58,795 nt of DNA from Paraburkholderia franconis (GTDB lineage: Bacteria; Pseudomonadota; Gammaproteobacteria; Burkholderiales; Burkholderiaceae), in NCBI RefSeq assembly GCF_009362735.1, contig NZ_WHNP01000046.1, forward strand, positions 300 to 59,094. The letters are read 5' to 3'. The translations under genes and the position numbers were made by a program. Positions 1 through 7,571 of the stretch are shown one piece after another; position 1 is the first letter of the stretch, and each line of letters starts with the position of its first letter. A model generated the notes under the pieces. That model ran no database searches, was not told the origin of the DNA, and worked only from the letters and a program-made list of their open reading frames with translations.

Positions 1-417
1 TTTTTCCGTAAACTTGCTCATGGTGGATGGTTTGTTGTTTGCTGGTTTCCGACTTCGACAATCAGATTCTCAGCTGAAACCTCCACCGCCTTCAATCTCC
101 CGCCTCAACTCCCCCGTACACCAGTTCCGACTTTAGCTCCAATCAGGTACCGGCATCGATGAGGCAGCTTCGGTCGCTTTCAGGACATCCGTCGTCAGGC
201 ACGTTCTGACATGACCATCGTCAGTAGCCAGATGTCTCGGTGTTCACGGGACCCTGCCTCGAGCGACACGGGCTTCCTGTGTCGCGCGATACTGATATTT
301 TCCGGATACGGCGCGACAACGAGTGATCTCAGCAAAACGCTGAGGTCGGGTTCCTCAAGCCCCAAGACTGTCGAAGAACGTGTTTGAACACCGGGGACTA
401 ACTGCTCGTCAAGGTCA
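1..417. other. Left edge, no clear gene
   Basis: No convincing gene lies here. On the minus strand an ATG at 21 opens a frame (MSKFTEK) that runs off the left edge and could be the first codons of a gene outside the window. No ribosome binding site is obvious, so this is only a possibility. A short minus-strand open stretch around 150-240 has coding-like composition but no start codon and no recognisable homology. Confidence 0.4.
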
Positions 418-886
418 TCAAAATGTCCGCATACGATGCGCTGTTGAGTCCGAGCGATTCATCGCTGTGCAGATCTCTGGCACCCGTGTCAATGGTTGAC
501 GAATGGATAACCAAAAGCATCCATGGCAAGGGCCGGGCAGGTGCTGCCGGACCAAATACACGAAAGCTCGCTCCCCGTGGTAAGGCCTCTCTGGCGATTC
601 GATCACGGCCACGTCGAACCCGCCGCCATCATCCGAGCCCTGATGCCAAAGCGGGCAGTCTGCGGCGTATAGAGGAATGGTGAGCCATGTGCATGCGGCC
701 AGGTTCTCGACGTCAACGTGAAGTTTCAATCTCCAGCCGGTCAGGGATATGCTGGCTCGGCACGTCGATCAGGACGTGGCGGCTTGTGACGAGAAATAGC
801 CGCTCCCCGCGCCCGAAAAAGAAGCCGCTCGCGTTCGTCAGCAGCCGTTGATGATCATACGTCCGCAGACGGCTTCGGGCCAGCAT
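418..886 (-). pseudogene. Trypsin-like peptidase family, frameshifted remnant
   Basis: The frame starting at 886 reads like the N-terminus of bacterial trypsin-like peptidase-domain proteins: RTYDHQRLLTNASGFFF, then GERLFLVTSRHVLID, which carries the catalytic-His type SRHV motif, then PDRLEIE. It then stops. The continuation HVDVENLA...IPLY...GSDDGGGFDVAVIE is in the next frame, beginning near 727. A single extra A in the AAA run at the junction explains the break. After FDVAVIE the similarity to the family fades, and the GxSGxP-type serine region expected further on is absent. The family assignment is from memory of conserved motifs, and the frameshift is read directly. The gene is probably dead and C-terminally degraded. 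Family members are usually about 250-300 residues long. Confidence 0.55.
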
Positions 887-964
887 CCGAATCACACGTT
901 GGCCGCACTGGAGAAGAGGGGACGGTAACGATGCGGGCGACACGGGGGGACTCGACAGACGGGA

Positions 965-1093
965 TCACTGATCGACGAACTCGAGCAGAACATCGTGCTC
1001 CGGCCCGGGGTCCGATGAGAGGAACTCGCCGACCGAGAGATCGGATACGGCTACCGCAGACGCCGCATTGGGCACATGACGAACGACTGGCAC
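965..1093 (-). pseudogene. Coding-like fragment, unknown protein
   Basis: An open minus-strand stretch of 42 codons from a GTG at 1093 ends with TGA at 965 and reads VPVVRHVPNAASAVAVSDLS, then an acidic tail ending EFVDQ. Its amino-acid composition looks like a real protein C-terminus. It lies just upstream of the broken peptidase on the same strand. No ribosome binding site or full-length frame is present, so it is either a very small gene or the tail of a decayed one. The family is not recognised. Confidence 0.25.
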
Positions 1094-1287
1094 GCCGCGC
1101 TCGCTGCGGCACAGTCACCACTTGTCGCCGTTGGAACTGCAATAGCGTTCAAGCGAGTATTGTTTCATGCCAGTTACCTGCCCCAGCCAATTGTTGTGCG
1201 ACGGGAATCCGTGCAAGCGGACGCTTCGTCAAGGTGCGATCGCCTGAATGGCAGAACAGGAGCACAGCGCGAGCCTGATGAGTCGGG

Positions 1288-1527
1288 CTAGCTCCTATTC
1301 GCTATGAGGAGGTCGATCGTTTGCCGGGATGAGTTCAATGCGCGTGATACGGCGTGCTCCTGACTCGTGGAATGGAGTTGCTTCGAGCCGAGCCAAGGTG
1401 TCCTGGAATTGTGCGCCTTTTCTTCCTCAGATCTCGCGGTAATGCGCGCGTCCACCATGAAGCGTCCAGAGGCCAGACGCTCGACCTGAATCGCTATTTC
1501 ATAGCCACGATACTCATGCTTTTCCAT
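1288..1527 (-). CDS. Small hypothetical protein, YRGYEI family
   Basis: A 79-residue protein starting MEKHEYRGYEIAIQVER. The start is supported by an AGAGG motif five bases upstream of the ATG. The pattern is an aromatic-Arg/Lys-Gly-aromatic turn near the N-terminus, a beta strand, a Gly-Arg-containing turn (SGRFMVDARI) and a C-terminal helix. This resembles other short proteins in the first 6 kb (1623-1835, 4197-4421, 4881-5123). Such small, single-domain, paralogous proteins are frequent in Burkholderia sensu lato and have no assigned function. There is no signal peptide or membrane segment. It stands alone, with no obvious operon partner. Confidence 0.6.
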   Translation of the reverse strand: MEKHEYRGYEIAIQVERLASGRFMVDARITARSEEEKAHNSRTPWLGSKQLHSTSQEHAVSRALNSSRQTIDLLIANRS

Positions 1528-1622
1528 ATGGACCTCTGCGAAACGTTAGTCAGGCGAACTGGCTGATACAGAGATATCTCGGCGGATGGCCTCGGCAAAC
1601 CTTTGCGCCGAATGTCGTTCGT

Positions 1623-1835
1623 TCAGCCATATCGTGCATCGAGCCACGCGACTGCCCATTCCTTCGCGAACCGGATGGCGTCGTCACGCGCGTCGAAAGC
1701 GGCCAGGTCGCCGCTCATATATACGTTGGATTCCTCACCGTCGGCGAGACAACTGATCCTCGCGTGGGCCATATATTCGCCGTCGGCCCGTCGGGGTGTG
1801 GGGTCGATACGAAAGGTCGTCGAATTAAAGCGCAT
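1623..1835 (-). CDS. Small hypothetical protein, paralogue of 4197-4421
   Basis: A 70-residue protein with a good ribosome binding site (AGGAG, five bases before the ATG). The N-terminal half is predicted as beta strands (FRIDPTPRR, MAHARISC), and the C-terminal helix reads DDAIRFAKEWAVAWLDAR. The same layout and end occur in the 4197-4421 product (ADAVRYARRWACNWIDTR), so the two are clear paralogues about 2.5 kb apart in opposite orientation. No catalytic residues, signal peptide or membrane segment are visible. The function is unknown. The intact frame, ribosome binding site and conserved paralogue make it likely to be a real gene. Confidence 0.6.
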   Translation of the reverse strand: MRFNSTTFRIDPTPRRADGEYMAHARISCLADGEESNVYMSGDLAAFDARDDAIRFAKEWAVAWLDARYG

Positions 1836-1930
1836 GGAAACTCCTGCGCGAACGCTCTTGCGTTCATTGCGTTCCGGTATTCGCGGTAATGGTCCTGTTT
1901 TGTGGACGCGCGCCGCGTTCGCTTGCTTCG

Positions 1931-2236
1931 CTACTGTCGAAGCCTTTCCTGTTTCCGGTCCCAGATGGTGCGCTCAGGTCCGCCGCCGTCGATCAACAGT
2001 TCAGCGTAGACGGCAGACGCCCGTCGTGCATCGCCGGCGTTCGGGAACGGGCGCGTACCCGGCACACGGAAAACGCGGCTCCGGGGGCGGCTCGCCCCAG
2101 TGTCCGGCTCGCAGATGCGGACCGACGCGTCGAAGCCTTCGTCATAGTTATGGCCGAATCCCGTTTGGGTAGCGCGATGCGGATAAACGAGCAGATGAAT
2201 TTCAAGGCCCCGATACAAGCGGGAAGTTGCCGTCAT
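1931..2236 (-). CDS. Small hypothetical protein, YRGLEIH / GFDASVRI family
   Basis: A 101-residue protein. The start is the ATG at 2236, preceded by AGGAG at six bases, rather than the upstream ATG at 2260. Conserved blocks are LYRGLEIHLLVYPHR near the N-terminus, EGFDASVRICEPD in the middle, and RVFRVP followed by an alanine-rich helix. The 2932-3219 product has the same three blocks in the same order (YKGFELHPLVFAR, EGYDVAVRICRPD, RVFRLE). A third, nearly lost copy is at 6306-6368. No known catalytic motif, signal peptide or membrane helix is visible. The function is unknown. Confidence 0.6.
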   Translation of the reverse strand: MTATSRLYRGLEIHLLVYPHRATQTGFGHNYDEGFDASVRICEPDTGASRPRSRVFRVPGTRPFPNAGDARRASAVYAELLIDGGGPERTIWDRKQERLRQ

Positions 2237-2931
2237 TGTGTACTCCTGTGACTGCGGCATGCAGCCGGTATTGATACGTGCCGTGCTATGTGCACGTCGA
2301 TTCGATATTCAGACACGCTGGGTGACGGCTTTCGCGTCAAGGGACGCACGCATCATTAGAGAGGGAAGCCCAAAATGGAGAGCGTATGGGGGCAAATGCC
2401 GCGGTCAGGCAGATCACAGCAGCGTAGACATAATCCCATGGTACGCGCTCTGCTGCCGATGTATAGCTAAACCGTTTCCCGTCCGGTGGGCCGGGCTACT
2501 TCGCCCACAAAGCGATGGTCACGACGGGGGCTGCGAAGGCGCGTGCGGGGACAACTACGCGACCATTGAAGACTTCTGCGACAGAATGCCCTCGCAGATG
2601 AGCCTGGTTTCAAAAAAGCCGCCGGACTCCGCAGTGGCGATGCCCAAACCATAAAGGTCGATTTCCGCGAGTATCAGCGCGCGTACATGGACCAAGTCGC
2701 GAAACTCGTCGTCTGCTGAGTCTGCCGACTGCTGCTGCATAACGGCGAAGCCCGCGATCGTCGATCGCTGTATTCTCCCGTCGTCAATTCGACGCAAACA
2801 TTTGTCTTACCGCGCTCAACGACGGCGGATTGACAGGCAGCAATCGAACGTCTTGAGCGATGCACAAACAAAATGCAGGGCCGTTCCTGAATTCACGTGT
2901 ATAGTGAACTACCCCTTGTTGAGGAACGAGC
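2237..2931. other. Gene-poor stretch with one possible small ORF
   Basis: Nearly 700 bases without a convincing gene. The only coding-like frame is on the minus strand from an ATG at 2740 to 2555 (61 residues, starting MQQQSADSADDEFRDL). It lacks a ribosome binding site and I recognise no homologue. The DNA is otherwise unremarkable. Confidence 0.3.
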
Positions 2932-3219
2932 ATGTCAGCAGATCCGCTTTCTCTTTATAAGGGGTTCGAACTTCATCCCCTTGTTTTCGCGCGCACGTTC
3001 AGTCACTTCGACGGGCATTCGCGCTATGTCGAAGGTTATGACGTTGCGGTGCGTATTTGCCGTCCAGATACGGCGGGCGCCGGCGGCGTGTGCCGTGTCT
3101 TCAGGCTGGAACGGCCAGACGCGTTTTCGGACTTCGGCATGGCCCGACGCGCTGCTTGCAAGCAAGGCGAGGACATCGTCGACGGAAAGGTTGACGGTGC
3201 GTCGGTCGCCGACATGTAA
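2932..3219 (+). CDS. Small hypothetical protein, YKGFELH / GYDVAVRI family
   Basis: A 95-residue paralogue of the 1931-2236 product. The block YKGFELHPLVFAR is followed by EGYDVAVRICRPD and a RVFRLE segment, with matching spacing. The ATG follows a purine-rich GAGGAACG motif. The last 20 residues (KQGEDIVDGKVDGASVADM) do not match the paralogue. Cytoplasmic by sequence, with no signal peptide or membrane span. The function is unknown. It lies 77 bases upstream of rpsU on the same strand. Confidence 0.6.
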   Translation: MSADPLSLYKGFELHPLVFARTFSHFDGHSRYVEGYDVAVRICRPDTAGAGGVCRVFRLERPDAFSDFGMARRAACKQGEDIVDGKVDGASVADM

Positions 3220-3296
3220 CCGATCATCCTCCAATCGCATCGGATGATGCGCACGCGAATGCGGCCTTTTTTCCTCAATCCACCTCAAGGAACGAT

Positions 3297-3509
3297 CTGA
3301 CCACTGTTATACCCAAACCCAATGAGCCCGTCGATGTTGCGCTCAGGCGTTTTCGCCGTTCCATCCAGAACACCGGATTGATCGCAGAACTGCGCGCACG
3401 CACGGCGTATGAGAAGCCAACCACCGAACGCAAGCGGAAGAAGGCGGCCGCGGTGGCGCGATTGCGCAAACAGATCCGACGCTCGCTTCCGCCAAAGAAG
3501 TTGTACTGA
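3297..3509 (+). CDS. rpsU: 30S ribosomal protein S21 (paralogue, CTG start)
   Basis: A 70-codon frame that matches bS21 along its whole length: NEPVDVALRRFRRSIQNTGL, then an IAELRARTAYEKPT segment, the basic RKRKKAAAVARLRKQIRR and the end PPKKLY. S21 sits on the 30S platform near the anti-Shine-Dalgarno and helps select mRNAs. The frame has no ATG, GTG or TTG at its expected start. The codon there is CTG (3297-3299), five bases after a strong AAGGA and followed by ACC-ACT as in the usual S21 start. CTG is therefore either a rare functional start or a start-codon mutation. Burkholderia genomes usually carry several S21 copies, so a weak or dead copy would be tolerated. The cold-shock gene cspA follows on the same strand, and the two could share cold or stress control. 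Confidence 0.8.
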   Translation: MTTVIPKPNEPVDVALRRFRRSIQNTGLIAELRARTAYEKPTTERKRKKAAAVARLRKQIRRSLPPKKLY

Positions 3510-3584
3510 TACGCGTCGTCAATCACCGGACGTCAGCTGACGCGTGCATTCGAGGGCCGGCCTGATCGATGCGATGGATCGTTT

Positions 3585-3606
3585 CCTGATCGTGTGTCCG
3601 ATCAGG
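3585..3606. repeat. Inverted repeat between rpsU and cspA
   Basis: A perfect 8-bp inverted repeat, CCTGATCG then CGATCAGG, with a 6-base loop. No T-tract follows, so it is not a standard terminator. It could be an RNA hairpin after rpsU or an operator. The rest of the 296-base gap before cspA would hold the cspA promoter and its long leader. Confidence 0.35.
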
Positions 3607-3805
3607 ATCGGATCGGGTCATTGCACAGACGGCTTGCATCTGCGACAAACTGGTGGTAGTGTGGGTACGAAGTTCAAGAAGTTCGATTGCTGTTCATCAA
3701 TAGTTCCGTTCCCATAGCGGTATTCGTTGTCCTCTCCCTCCTTGATGCTTCCTGCTCCGAACTGGAGCAATCCTCTGTTTACCTTCTTTGTCTCAAGGAT
3801 TTTTC

Positions 3806-4009
3806 ATGGATACCGGTACCGTCAAATGGTTTAACGACGCAAAAGGCTTTGGCTTCATCACCCCCGATAACGGCGGCGATGACCTCTTCGCACACTTCTC
3901 CGAGATTCGCGGCGACGGATTCAAGACGCTCGCGGAGGGGCAGAAGGTCAACTTCGAGACGAAGCGCGGTCCCAAAGGCCTGCAGGCGGCAAACATCACG
4001 CCCGTTTAA
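3806..4009 (+). CDS. cspA: Cold-shock domain protein CspA family
   Basis: A 67-residue single cold-shock domain. It carries both nucleic-acid binding motifs (RNP1 KGFGFIT, RNP2 LFAHFSEI) and the typical start MDTGTVKWFND. It acts as a cytoplasmic RNA chaperone that melts mRNA structure. The ATG at 3806 was chosen because AAGGA lies seven bases upstream and the family starts there; the in-frame ATG at 3788 would add six atypical residues. The long leader is consistent with leader-based control known for csp genes, but I cannot show a thermosensor from the sequence alone. A strong terminator follows directly, so the unit ends here. Confidence 0.93.
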   Translation: MDTGTVKWFNDAKGFGFITPDNGGDDLFAHFSEIRGDGFKTLAEGQKVNFETKRGPKGLQAANITPV

Positions 4010-4021
4010 GGCATGATATCG

Positions 4022-4054
4022 CGGGGCCGTGCCGCGCGGCCCCGGTCTGTTTTT
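4022..4054 (+). terminator. Rho-independent terminator of cspA
   Basis: A perfect 8-bp GC stem (CGGGGCCG / CGGCCCCG) with a 7-base loop, followed by a T-rich tract ending in five Ts. It begins 13 bases after the cspA stop codon. Confidence 0.85.
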
Positions 4055-4196
4055 CCTCGCGGAGCGTCGCCTCCCAAACATTGGCATTTGCCAATCGCAT
4101 CATTTCCATCCCGCGCAACGCCATGATGGCGGCTGCCAGCGCATCGTCACGCGCTTTTCAAACGTGACGAACGTCAGCTCACAACAGAGAAATAAA

Positions 4197-4421
4197 ATGA
4201 AAAAAACACGAAGTCAGCAGTACGGAGAGTACATCGTGCATCCGACTGCCCATCGCTTGTCCGATGGCCTTTTTTCAGCCGATCTGATGCTCGAGGCAGC
4301 CGGCGAGCAAGTTTCCCCCAATCGGTACGAGTTTTTTTCGCTCGACTATTTTGTCAGCGAAGCGGACGCGGTCCGTTACGCCCGTCGCTGGGCATGCAAC
4401 TGGATCGACACGCGCGGGTAA
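4197..4421 (+). CDS. Small hypothetical protein, paralogue of 1623-1835
   Basis: A 74-residue protein starting MKKTRSQQYGEYIVHP. The ATG at 4197 was chosen because the homologous region begins there; upstream codons in the same frame lie in the cspA terminator region. A weak AGAGA lies upstream. The C-terminal helix ADAVRYARRWACNWIDTR matches DDAIRFAKEWAVAWLDAR of the 1623-1835 product. No signal peptide or enzyme motif is seen. The function is unknown. Confidence 0.6.
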   Translation: MKKTRSQQYGEYIVHPTAHRLSDGLFSADLMLEAAGEQVSPNRYEFFSLDYFVSEADAVRYARRWACNWIDTRG

Positions 4422-4880
4422 TGGTCGTCGGTGTCCGCCGGCGGGATGCCGAGGCGGCGACTCGATCATGCCGACTTGAGCGCCGCACTACTATCTGATT
4501 CATCCGACTAGTTCTAAACGACTAAATGAGCTAAGTACAACCCGAATCCAGGTGTAAGGTGTGGGTGGGCGCGTACGGCGTCCCTGTAGCTTCGCTCCCC
4601 GGGTGGCCCGGGGCTTTTTTGCCGTCAGCACTTCCAGCGCCTGGCCCAATTTCAGTTAGCCATGCGCTTCATCCAGTGCATCGATGCATGGCGAGTTTCA
4701 CCTGTGCGCCATATTGCTTGTTGCTTTGCGCTGCATTGTCGGAAGCGCAAAAGGGCGTGTACGGACGGCGGCAGGCGTGCTGCTACAACGCGTCGTGCTC
4801 TTCAGGAGCGAATGGAGCTGACTGTTGCTGCGGACAAACGATCTGATTGCGCGGAATAAGCGTCGAGCCGGGAGACCACC
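4422..4880. other. Intergenic stretch, no supported gene
   Basis: About 460 bases with short open frames on the plus strand that have no ribosome binding site, no familiar motif and Cys/Arg-rich composition typical of non-coding high-GC DNA. The only clear signal is the terminator at 4597-4620. Confidence 0.5.
4597..4620 (+). terminator. Rho-independent terminator
   Basis: A perfect 7-bp stem, CCCCGGG / CCCGGGG, with a TGG loop, followed by C and six Ts. It lies 175 bases after the small gene ending at 4421. It either ends that transcript or belongs to an unseen short RNA transcribed from the AT-richer stretch at 4490-4560. Confidence 0.75.
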
Positions 4881-5123
4881 GTGGCGGATTTCTCCGAGGA
4901 GTACCGGGGCTACGTTATCTATGTGCAGGTGTTCAATACTCCCGATGGTATGGCGGATATCTGGTGTCGCATCTGCAATTCATCAGACGCCCCACTCTCG
5001 TTTCTGACGGGGGGTATGACCAGACTCGGCGGCGGTCCATTCGAACCCGCGACCGCGTACGATGTCGGAATGTATTACGGCATGGGCGTGATCGATGGGT
5101 ATCTTGGCAAGGACGTCTCCTGA
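4881..5123 (+). CDS. Small hypothetical protein, EYRGYVIYVQV family
   Basis: An 80-residue protein with a GTG start preceded by GGGAG at seven bases. The N-terminus EYRGYVIYVQVFNTPDG has the same Tyr-Arg-Gly-Tyr and DG layout as the other small proteins of this region (1288-1527 above all), followed by DIWCRIC. The C-terminal part is Gly- and Tyr-rich (ATAYDVGMYYGMGVIDGYLG). No signal peptide or known active site is visible. The function is unknown. Confidence 0.55.
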   Translation: MADFSEEYRGYVIYVQVFNTPDGMADIWCRICNSSDAPLSFLTGGMTRLGGGPFEPATAYDVGMYYGMGVIDGYLGKDVS

Positions 5124-5216
5124 CAACGCTCTTGTCGCAATCCGCTGTAACAGTACGGTGTGGCAGCTCTCCTCATCGCTTCGGTTGGCATATAAGCCGG
5201 ACGGCCAATATCGCTT

Positions 5217-5618
5217 TCAAAGCCTGGTGAGCAGCTCAAGCTGATGCTGGGTTTCTCGTCCAGCGATCAGTGAGTACATGCACAACTGGCTGCGCTCCTC
5301 ACCTGAAAATTCATGTATCCGCGAGAAGGCGTCCCACGCTGTTCCGTCCAGCGATTGGGCAATGCTGCGCCTTCGGGCAAATGTCCGCAGCATTGGACTC
5401 GCGCCTCGCCGGATCAGTTGGCGATCGCTATCGAGGACGTAGCATTCGTGACCAGCCCGCAAGACCAGGTAGCACGGAGTCGCCCGCACTTTTTCGGTTT
5501 CGTGCGCAGGCTGGGCTTCTGCTTGAACTGTCACGAGTCTTTGCGAGGTCATGCCTCCCACAATGCGCAAGACAGCCGGCGGGCGGCTCCACACCAGTCG
5601 CAGTGTTTTTCGAGTCAT
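5217..5618 (-). CDS. Hypothetical protein
   Basis: A 133-residue protein if started at the ATG at 5618 (MTRKTLRLVW); an upstream in-frame start at 5672 is possible and neither has a strong ribosome binding site. The N-terminal third has a short hydrophobic stretch (PPAVLRIVGGM). A beta-rich segment (ATPCYLVLRAGHECYVLDSD) and a helical C-terminus (RRRSIAQSLDGTAWDAFSRIHE) follow. The composition looks like a real cytoplasmic protein, but I recognise no family and no partner gene. Confidence 0.4.
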   Translation of the reverse strand: MTRKTLRLVWSRPPAVLRIVGGMTSQRLVTVQAEAQPAHETEKVRATPCYLVLRAGHECYVLDSDRQLIRRGASPMLRTFARRRSIAQSLDGTAWDAFSRIHEFSGEERSQLCMYSLIAGRETQHQLELLTRL

Positions 5619-5813
5619 TTCATTGCCAGATTCGTGGGAAATGTGATGGCATGCTCGCGCACGTCGAACCAAGCCAGAACAACGGTGATATGGACGTCGT
5701 GCGCGCTACCGTTATCGCCGTTCCCGCATGAGCGACAAGTCCGGTATCGGCGTGGCGTGCCAGGTCGACGTGGAAAGTTGCCGGCTGAAAGTGCACCTGT
5801 TTCTCCTCGCCGG

Positions 5814-6176
5814 TCACCGCGGAGATGACTTGCGGTTCGGACAACCAGCCTGGAACTGTGTTGGATCTTTTGTCGGATTTCGCGAGGCGCTGTTTGATGA
5901 TGTTGTCGGACAGTTTGTGGGCGCGCGTGACGCGCTATCGGTCAAGGGATTAGTGCGGATTCGGGCAATTGCGAGGCGCAGCCGTTCACGTCTCATCCTG
6001 CACCGACGCAATTGCGCCGCCAGGAATGCAAGCGCGTCATATTGTGGGGAACTTGTCGTGCCCGTTGCAACGCTCTCATCGATAAACAGCCGGCAGGTGT
6101 TCAGTTCTCGCTCCCGGAACGCAATCTCCGTCTCCAGGCCGCGATGCTGCGAGATCAGGTCATCAAGTTCAGCCAT
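5814..6176 (-). CDS. Hypothetical protein with helical N-terminus
   Basis: A 120-residue frame. Residues 1-35 (LDDLISQHRGLETEIAFRERELN) and 50-75 (ALAFLAAQLRRCRMRRERLRLA) have heptad-like spacing and could form a helical hairpin or short coiled coil. The last 40 residues are Ser/Thr/Pro/Asn-rich and low in complexity, which suggests either a disordered tail or loss of the original C-terminus by frameshift near residue 80. There is no strong ribosome binding site. No family is recognised. Confidence 0.4.
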   Translation of the reverse strand: MAELDDLISQHRGLETEIAFRERELNTCRLFIDESVATGTTSSPQYDALAFLAAQLRRCRMRRERLRLAIARIRTNPLTDSASRAPTNCPTTSSNSASRNPTKDPTQFQAGCPNRKSSPR

Positions 6177-6305
6177 AGCTCATTATCGGGTCAGTAGCTG
6201 CAATGTTTTCGAACGGACCGTGATGAGATTCAACGGACAGGTAATGACAGACGGCCTTTCGACGCGGAGCAGACAGACGCGGCTGCGCGCTTCAAACCTC
6301 TCCCA

Positions 6306-6368
6306 TCAGTCCTTGATGCGAACGGCGACATCAAAGCCTACGTTGTAGTCGCGAGCGAGTCCAGCCAT
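6306..6368 (-). pseudogene. Remnant of the GFDVAVRI small-protein family
   Basis: A 20-codon open stretch (MAGLARDYNVGFDVAVRIKD) whose second half matches the central block EGFDASVRIC / EGYDVAVRIC of the 1931-2236 and 2932-3219 products. The N-terminal YRGLEIH block and everything downstream are missing. It is best read as a degraded third copy of that family. Confidence 0.45.
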
Positions 6369-6374
6369 CTGTGA

Positions 6375-6512
6375 TCACGTGCAGCTAAGCAAGAGGTTGA
6401 ACTTCCCGTCCTCCTGTACAAGCAGAATGCCATCTGCCATGAGTACCTTTCTGTCGCGCGCAATCGCGGCGGGATTTCGTGAGGGGAGCGGCAACCGGTC
6501 AATCGTTGCCAC
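6375..6512 (-). pseudogene. Coding-like fragment, unknown protein
   Basis: Open for 45 codons from a GTG at 6512 and ending in the coding-like stretch KVLMADGILLVQEDGKFNLL before LSCT and the stop. The composition and alternation of hydrophobic residues suggest a small beta-sheet protein. An internal ATG at 6432 could also start it. There is no ribosome binding site and no family I can name. It may be a small gene or a decayed one. Confidence 0.25.
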
Positions 6513-7023
6513 GCAGACATCGTCACGATGTGCGGACCGATCTCCACGGGACGTTCACGTCAAAAATTGAAGCGGCTCCCAAGGCGAGCACGGGCATGGC
6601 GCGACGAACTCATACTACGCGCAATCGTTGTTTTGTGTGGCGAAGCTTTCTGTTCGCGCTGACAACGTCGGCGGTGCTACGAGTTGGAAAGCAGTGCCCT
6701 TCTGAGTTCGTCCCAGCCGAAGAATCTCATCGAATGAGGGTTGTCCCGCAGAGCAAGAAAGAGGCGACCATAAAGCGCGGGCAGCGGCCCGCCCGCATGA
6801 TGCTAGCGCCGATGTAAAAACTGCACCACCAGTTGACAGCATGAAACGCGGTCACGTTCCCAAGCCGGACGTCACATAGTCTCCCGGAAGCTGTCCTCCA
6901 CCTTGCCTAACCTTGGCCGGCTGCTTCGGGTCGACTACGGCCGGCCGCTTCGGGTCGACTACGGCCGGCCGCCTCGGGACGTCGCCGGTGGCCGAGGATT
7001 ACAAGGTCGAGCACAATTCCGGT
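6513..7023. other. Non-coding stretch before the response regulator
   Basis: No frame here has a believable start and composition. It contains the 24-bp tandem repeat at 6921-6978. Confidence 0.4.
6921..6978. repeat. 24-bp tandem repeat, about 2.4 copies
   Basis: Two adjacent 24-base units (6921-6944, 6945-6968) share the core GCTTCGGGTCGACTACGG and differ at one base. A third unit is cut off after ten bases. The unit is a multiple of three, so any frame through it encodes an eight-residue repeat, but no gene is supported here. Confidence 0.75.
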
Positions 7024-7447
7024 CTAATGAGCGAGCGTCTCAAGCAGGCACAACAGAGGGCCGGGCGCGGCGCCTTTCTGGCAGTACGCATCGAAGCCCG
7101 ACGCAACGCCGGATAGACGCGCGGTGGGTTCGTCCAGGGCAGTAAAAGCTACAATGATCGTGTGCTGCGTGAGAAATTCCCGTCGCAGGTGTTGCGCAAC
7201 CGCGTATCCGTCCATGCCAGGCATGTTTATGTCTAGCAACGCGATCTCGGGCACCCACGCGCTGACAGTTTGCAGCGCCGCCAGACCATCGAGCACAAAT
7301 CGCACCTCGTATCCCGCCACCGCGAGTGAGGCGGAGACGGCTTCGGCACCGGGGCGATAATCATCCACGACCAGAACCCGACGCTGGCTGTTGCTCGGGG
7401 GGGAGGTTACGCACTGTCCAGCGCGCGGTCTTGAGGTGCGGTGGCAT
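7024..7447 (-). CDS. Response regulator receiver-domain protein, frameshift near start
   Basis: A single receiver (REC) domain: VLVVDDYRPGAE with the acidic pair, EIALLDINMPGMDGY with the phospho-accepting Asp, then IIVAFTAL, and a late QKG in the place of the conserved Lys. No output domain follows, so it resembles CheY-type or hybrid-kinase partner regulators. The only clear start is the ATG at 7447, giving MPPHLKTARWTVRNLPP, but this frame leaves the receiver frame at a run of seven G (7397-7403). Removing one base joins the frames as NLPPSNSQRRVLVVDDY. The alternative is a GTG start at 7368 that would cut off the first beta strand. It is divergent from the sensor kinase at 7572, a probable partner. 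The domain is certain; gene integrity is doubtful. Confidence 0.65.
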
Positions 7448-7571
7448 TAAAAGCGGGTTGGTTGATGCATTGTTCTCAGCAGGGGCCGAAAGTGACGCTT
7501 CAGCTGGCCGCGTCGGGATTGTGACACGTAAGTAAGCAGTAGTAGCAAGCCGCGTACCCACGGGAGGTCAA

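Noticed and set aside
4560..4870. Plus-strand small ORFs around 4559-4860
   Set aside because: They have Cys/Arg-rich composition, no ribosome binding site and no motif, and one crosses a terminator hairpin.
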